The position numbers and the translations under genes were made by a program. DNA of 64,000 nt, from contig NW_015971555.1 of NCBI RefSeq assembly GCF_000182565.1, forward strand, positions 310,001 through 374,000, given 5' to 3'. The notes under the pieces were generated by a model. The model did not search any database. It saw nothing but the letters and a program-made list of their open reading frames with translations, and was not told the origin of the DNA. This DNA is from Spizellomyces punctatus DAOM BR117 (Eukaryota > Chytridiomycota > Chytridiomycetes > Spizellomycetales > Spizellomycetaceae). How positions within the stretch are numbered: the stretch's first letter is position 1; each line of letters starts with the position of its first letter. Below are positions 61,393 to 64,000 of this stretch, one piece after another.

Positions 61393-62704
61393 TTATCGTA
61401 GATCATTCGATCGGCTAACCTTTAGTCGTTCTGGTGCCGTTGATTGTCCCATCGGCAGAAGGGACACTTTAGTGGACTTGTCTTTGATGCTACCATATAT
61501 AAGAATACCAATAAATGCAACGACCACTCCTGCCATCCGGTACACATCCATATTTTCTGCGTCTTGTCCAAAAAGAACGGTGGCTCCTGTGATTGTGAGA
61601 ATTGTTTTGAAATGACCAACTACTTGAAATGTCACTGCGCCTGGTGAATAGGTAAGGGACTGAAATTGCCACCTACATCTGCAGCAGGAAAACAAAACTT
61701 ACTGGTTTTTTTGAGCAATCCGAACCCTGTGAAATTGCTACACACCGCCAACGTGCAGGAAACAAACAATGCCCCCACAATATGGCCATTCCCCATTTTG
61801 TCGGAATCACGATTACCAGTTTCCACTGCCCCTCCACGATACATGCGCCCAAGATCCAGTCCAGCGGCAATCAGCGCGCAAGCAGTCGAGTAAGGTGCCA
61901 GCGCCGCCATAAGGTGGACGCTCGATAAGGCTTTTGCCTTTGTTCTGTTCTGCACCCATACTTGGTGCAATGATACTGACAAGACCCCAATGGTACCAAA
62001 ACACAATCCCGTGAAGTCAACCGAGAGTTCTCGAACGGATGCGATAGTAACTCCGATGATGATAATTGCGAGTGACTGAATGACAGGTTGCCGTAGGCGC
62101 ACCGAATAGAGAGAATATTGAAGAATGGCGATGGTGGGAAGGTTGAGAATTTTTAGGAGCTATTATCACAAAAAATTCGAAAATGAAAACTGATGCTTAG
62201 CGATGGAAGCCTTCGGAAAAGTTTCTGGCTTACCTGATATGCACCAACAGAGTTAGTGGCCAAACTCAAGTTCATAAAAACAATTCCTGCTGCATTCGTC
62301 CCTCCCAGCATAAGCCCATCCGTGACATCAAGAAGCGACGAGAATTTTTGACCTGTATAAAAACCCCAACAGCTTGTAATGACCCATATGGTAACCTACA
62401 AACAAAGACGTTCTGGGTGTATCAGACTCAAAAAGCAACCAATCGACCATATGGCACGTCGACAAACCTGGTGAAGCGCGGTTAAAATCAGTGGATAGTT
62501 GAAGCTCTGCATCACTGCTTTGTTTGCCAGGACAATGAGAACGGTTGACGCAATGTTACCGATCATCCATAACCCTTTCACATATGGATCGTAGCTGGCG
62601 GACACCCGCCACTTGGTGCCATTCCAGGACACTTTGTCTTCATGAGTCCGGGTGAAATCCGAGGCATTTTTGGGACCGTCGTAGTGCTTTCTCTCCTCAT
62701 TCAT
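61393..62704 (-). CDS. Drug/metabolite transporter of the triose-phosphate translocator type
   Basis: Exons 62468..62704, 62234..62395, 61703..62159 and 61393..61640 join to 367 residues. A soluble N-terminus is followed by about ten membrane segments: GLWMIGNIASTVLIVLANKA, YPLILTALHQVTIWVITS, GIVFMNLSLATNSVGAYQLL, LPTIAILQYSLYSVRLR, then LAIIIIGVTIASVRELSVDF and FTGFGLLKKTSAVTFQVVGH ... KTILTITGA. The KTSxVTxQVVGHxKT motif is typical of the TPT/SLC35E group (SLC35E3-like), which carries nucleotide sugars or phosphorylated sugars in the Golgi. Substrate unknown. Confidence 0.88.
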
Positions 62705-62869
62705 TGGATGTCTTGACTGTTTTGAGCATCAGATTCAACCGCGTGTTGGGACGTGTAAATAATTCAACGCGTATCACGTCAGCATCCATAGCATGGCCCA
62801 CCTTGGGCTCGCGACGCGTTTGCTATTTAAAAGCGAATCGTCTGGCGGCTTGCCTTTGGCATCAAGATA
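62705..62869. promoter_or_regulatory. Short shared promoter region between divergent genes
   Basis: Only 165 bp separate the start of the transporter (-) from the start of the FkbM-type gene (+). They must share promoter DNA and may be co-expressed. Confidence 0.5.
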
Positions 62870-63963
62870 ATGTTCGCCTCCGCACAAAATCGCCCACGCA
62901 TCGGTCTCTTCTTGCTGGCAGTCTTTATAGCAGTCTGCTTCTTATGGTCCTGGCAGCCGCGGGGCCTTCAAATAGCACCAAATGTAAAACGAGAAACGCT
63001 GGTGCCGCGCAACCCGTCAAAGAGGTGAACTTCCCAGTAGGAGGCTTGAAAGCGAAGATATCACCGATTCTACGCCCGGACTGGTGTAACTCAAATGGAG
63101 AAAGGAGAATGGGAAAAGGAAACCTACATTAAGTGGGGAGTTCATTGTATGCATACCGTGCCATTCGTTCATATCTTGCAGTTTTCACAAGTACATTGAC
63201 TCGGAAACTGTCTTGGTGGATTTTGAACCTGGTGTGGTCCGACGGTACTGTTTGGTGCACAGCTTGCGAAAGCCACTATTGGTATTGAAGGGGATCCGGC
63301 CGCATTTGCCGAAGTATCATTCAACGTCAAGGTAAGATAAGTGATCGTACATTTCCGGAAGATGCCGCGAGAATCTCTGGTGCTCAACAAGCTGAATTTA
63401 GGCCAATGCGGAGCAAACGTGGAGCAAAAGAATTACTTTGCGCCCTTTCTGCGTGTCTGATGCGGCGGCACAAGTTCAAATGGAAAGTGACACTCCCGGA
63501 AATTCTATCTCCCATGTCGGCGCAACCCCAGATGGAAAAAACCTCAAAGGATGGACTTCACAGTGTTATCCACTGGAAACCATTCTGGAGGACGCTGGTC
63601 TCCTAATTCCGACCTCCAAGATGTTCATCAAGATTGATGTAGAAGGCTACGAATGCACAATCTTTCCGGTTTTGGAGAACGTAGGTGTCATTCTTCGAAA
63701 ATATTGCATCTATCTTGCAATTGTAGATACTGATCTACCTCAATGTGAACCAGTTTCTGTCAAGAATGGCAGTCAAACCCATAATTTACCTATCAACACA
63801 CGCTCATTTTGTGAAATGTACGGACGAGCAGTACCGCAAGATGAAGGAAATACTATCGACTTACAAGGTCTGGGGCAAGGTGTTGGGATCAGGCGCCGTA
63901 GCTCAAGGAGAATTCCTCGCGGACGGTGGGGCGATGCTGGCCACTGACACGTATCTCTTTTGA
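62870..63963 (+). pseudogene. FkbM-family methyltransferase gene with frame breaks
   Basis: Starts as a type II membrane protein (MFASAQNRPRIGLF ... LAVFIAVCFLWSW). The FkbM methyltransferase body is read in pieces: EKGEWEKETYIKWGVH (about 63100-63145), FHKYIDSETVLVDF then WCGPTVLFGAQLAKATIGIE (63182..63331), IKIDVEGYE in exon 63402..63680, and KPIIYLSTHAHFVKC in 63754..63963. Between VDF and the WCGPT piece the frame shifts by one base (TTTTGAACC, where TTTTGGAACC would keep frame). Near 63097 the DWCNSNG part and EKGEWEK are also in different frames. The splice sites of the last two exons are intact. This could be a decaying gene, a sequencing error, or missed splicing. FkbM enzymes O-methylate sugars or other small substrates. 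Confidence 0.65.
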
Positions 63964-64000
63964 TATTGTAAAAAATATCATGGTTCAAGATTAGTTATGT

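Overview
This window looks like nuclear DNA from a zoosporic (chytrid-type) fungus. Three things point there. Protein genes carry many short introns (about 50-95 nt, GT..AG). Fungal signatures are present: a NoxR/p67phox-like regulator, a multidomain hybrid histidine kinase, a Spd1/Dif1-type ribonucleotide reductase inhibitor and CAP/Srv2. There is also a flagellar enkurin-domain gene, which only flagellated fungi are expected to keep. I found no rRNA, CRISPR array, bacterial operon or complete autonomous transposon. Exon models were built by reading splice sites and checking that every joined model stays in frame.

Layout. 1-903 (-): 5' part of a NoxR gene, cut by the left edge. 904-4150: gene-poor, holding copy A of a dispersed repeat (TATA box plus a tiny spliced ORF). 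4151-9207 (-): double hybrid histidine kinase. 10210-11899 (-): inositol-3-phosphate synthase. 12766-13683 (-): secreted, probably GPI-anchored protein. 16302-17003 (+): ribosomal protein uS8 (RPS22/S15a). 18082-21455 (+): an intron-containing DUF262 + HNH (GmrSD-like, type IV restriction family) protein with two added zinc-type modules and a nuclear signal. 22077-22159 (-): intron-bearing tRNA-Asp. 22954-23368 (+): Spd1/Dif1-like RNR inhibitor. 23653-25605 (-): CAP. 27113-29441 (+): F-box/ankyrin-like protein. 29701-30204 (+): small unknown. 30707-36315 (-): kinesin-4. 37115-37186 (-) and 43792-43863 (+): two tRNA-Gln(CTG) genes flanking a Munc13/C2 protein (37970-43499, +). 44192-46651 (+): CAS1/CASD1-like O-acetyltransferase. 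46693-47168 (-): copy B of the dispersed repeat. 47551-48454 (+): enkurin-domain protein. 48715-49863 (-): unknown membrane protein. 50699-54327 (+): LRR-RhoGEF-PH. 54460-56734 (-): GH9-like secreted protein with altered catalytic residues. 59478-60722 (-) and 61393-62704 (-): two nucleotide-sugar/triose-phosphate-type transporters. 62870-63963 (+): FkbM methyltransferase gene with frame breaks.

Functional themes. Signalling and cytoskeleton: NoxR, histidine kinase, CAP, RhoGEF, kinesin-4, Munc13 and enkurin fit zoospore motility, polarity and secretion. Glycan and cell surface: the CASD1-like enzyme, the GH9-like protein, the GPI-type protein, two transporters and the FkbM gene. DNA and nucleotide control: the RNR inhibitor and the DUF262/HNH protein. 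The most unusual items are the eukaryotic GmrSD-like fusion, the two inverted copies of a promoter-bearing mini-gene 44 kb apart, the GH9 with DAGD replaced by EAAN, and the broken FkbM gene.
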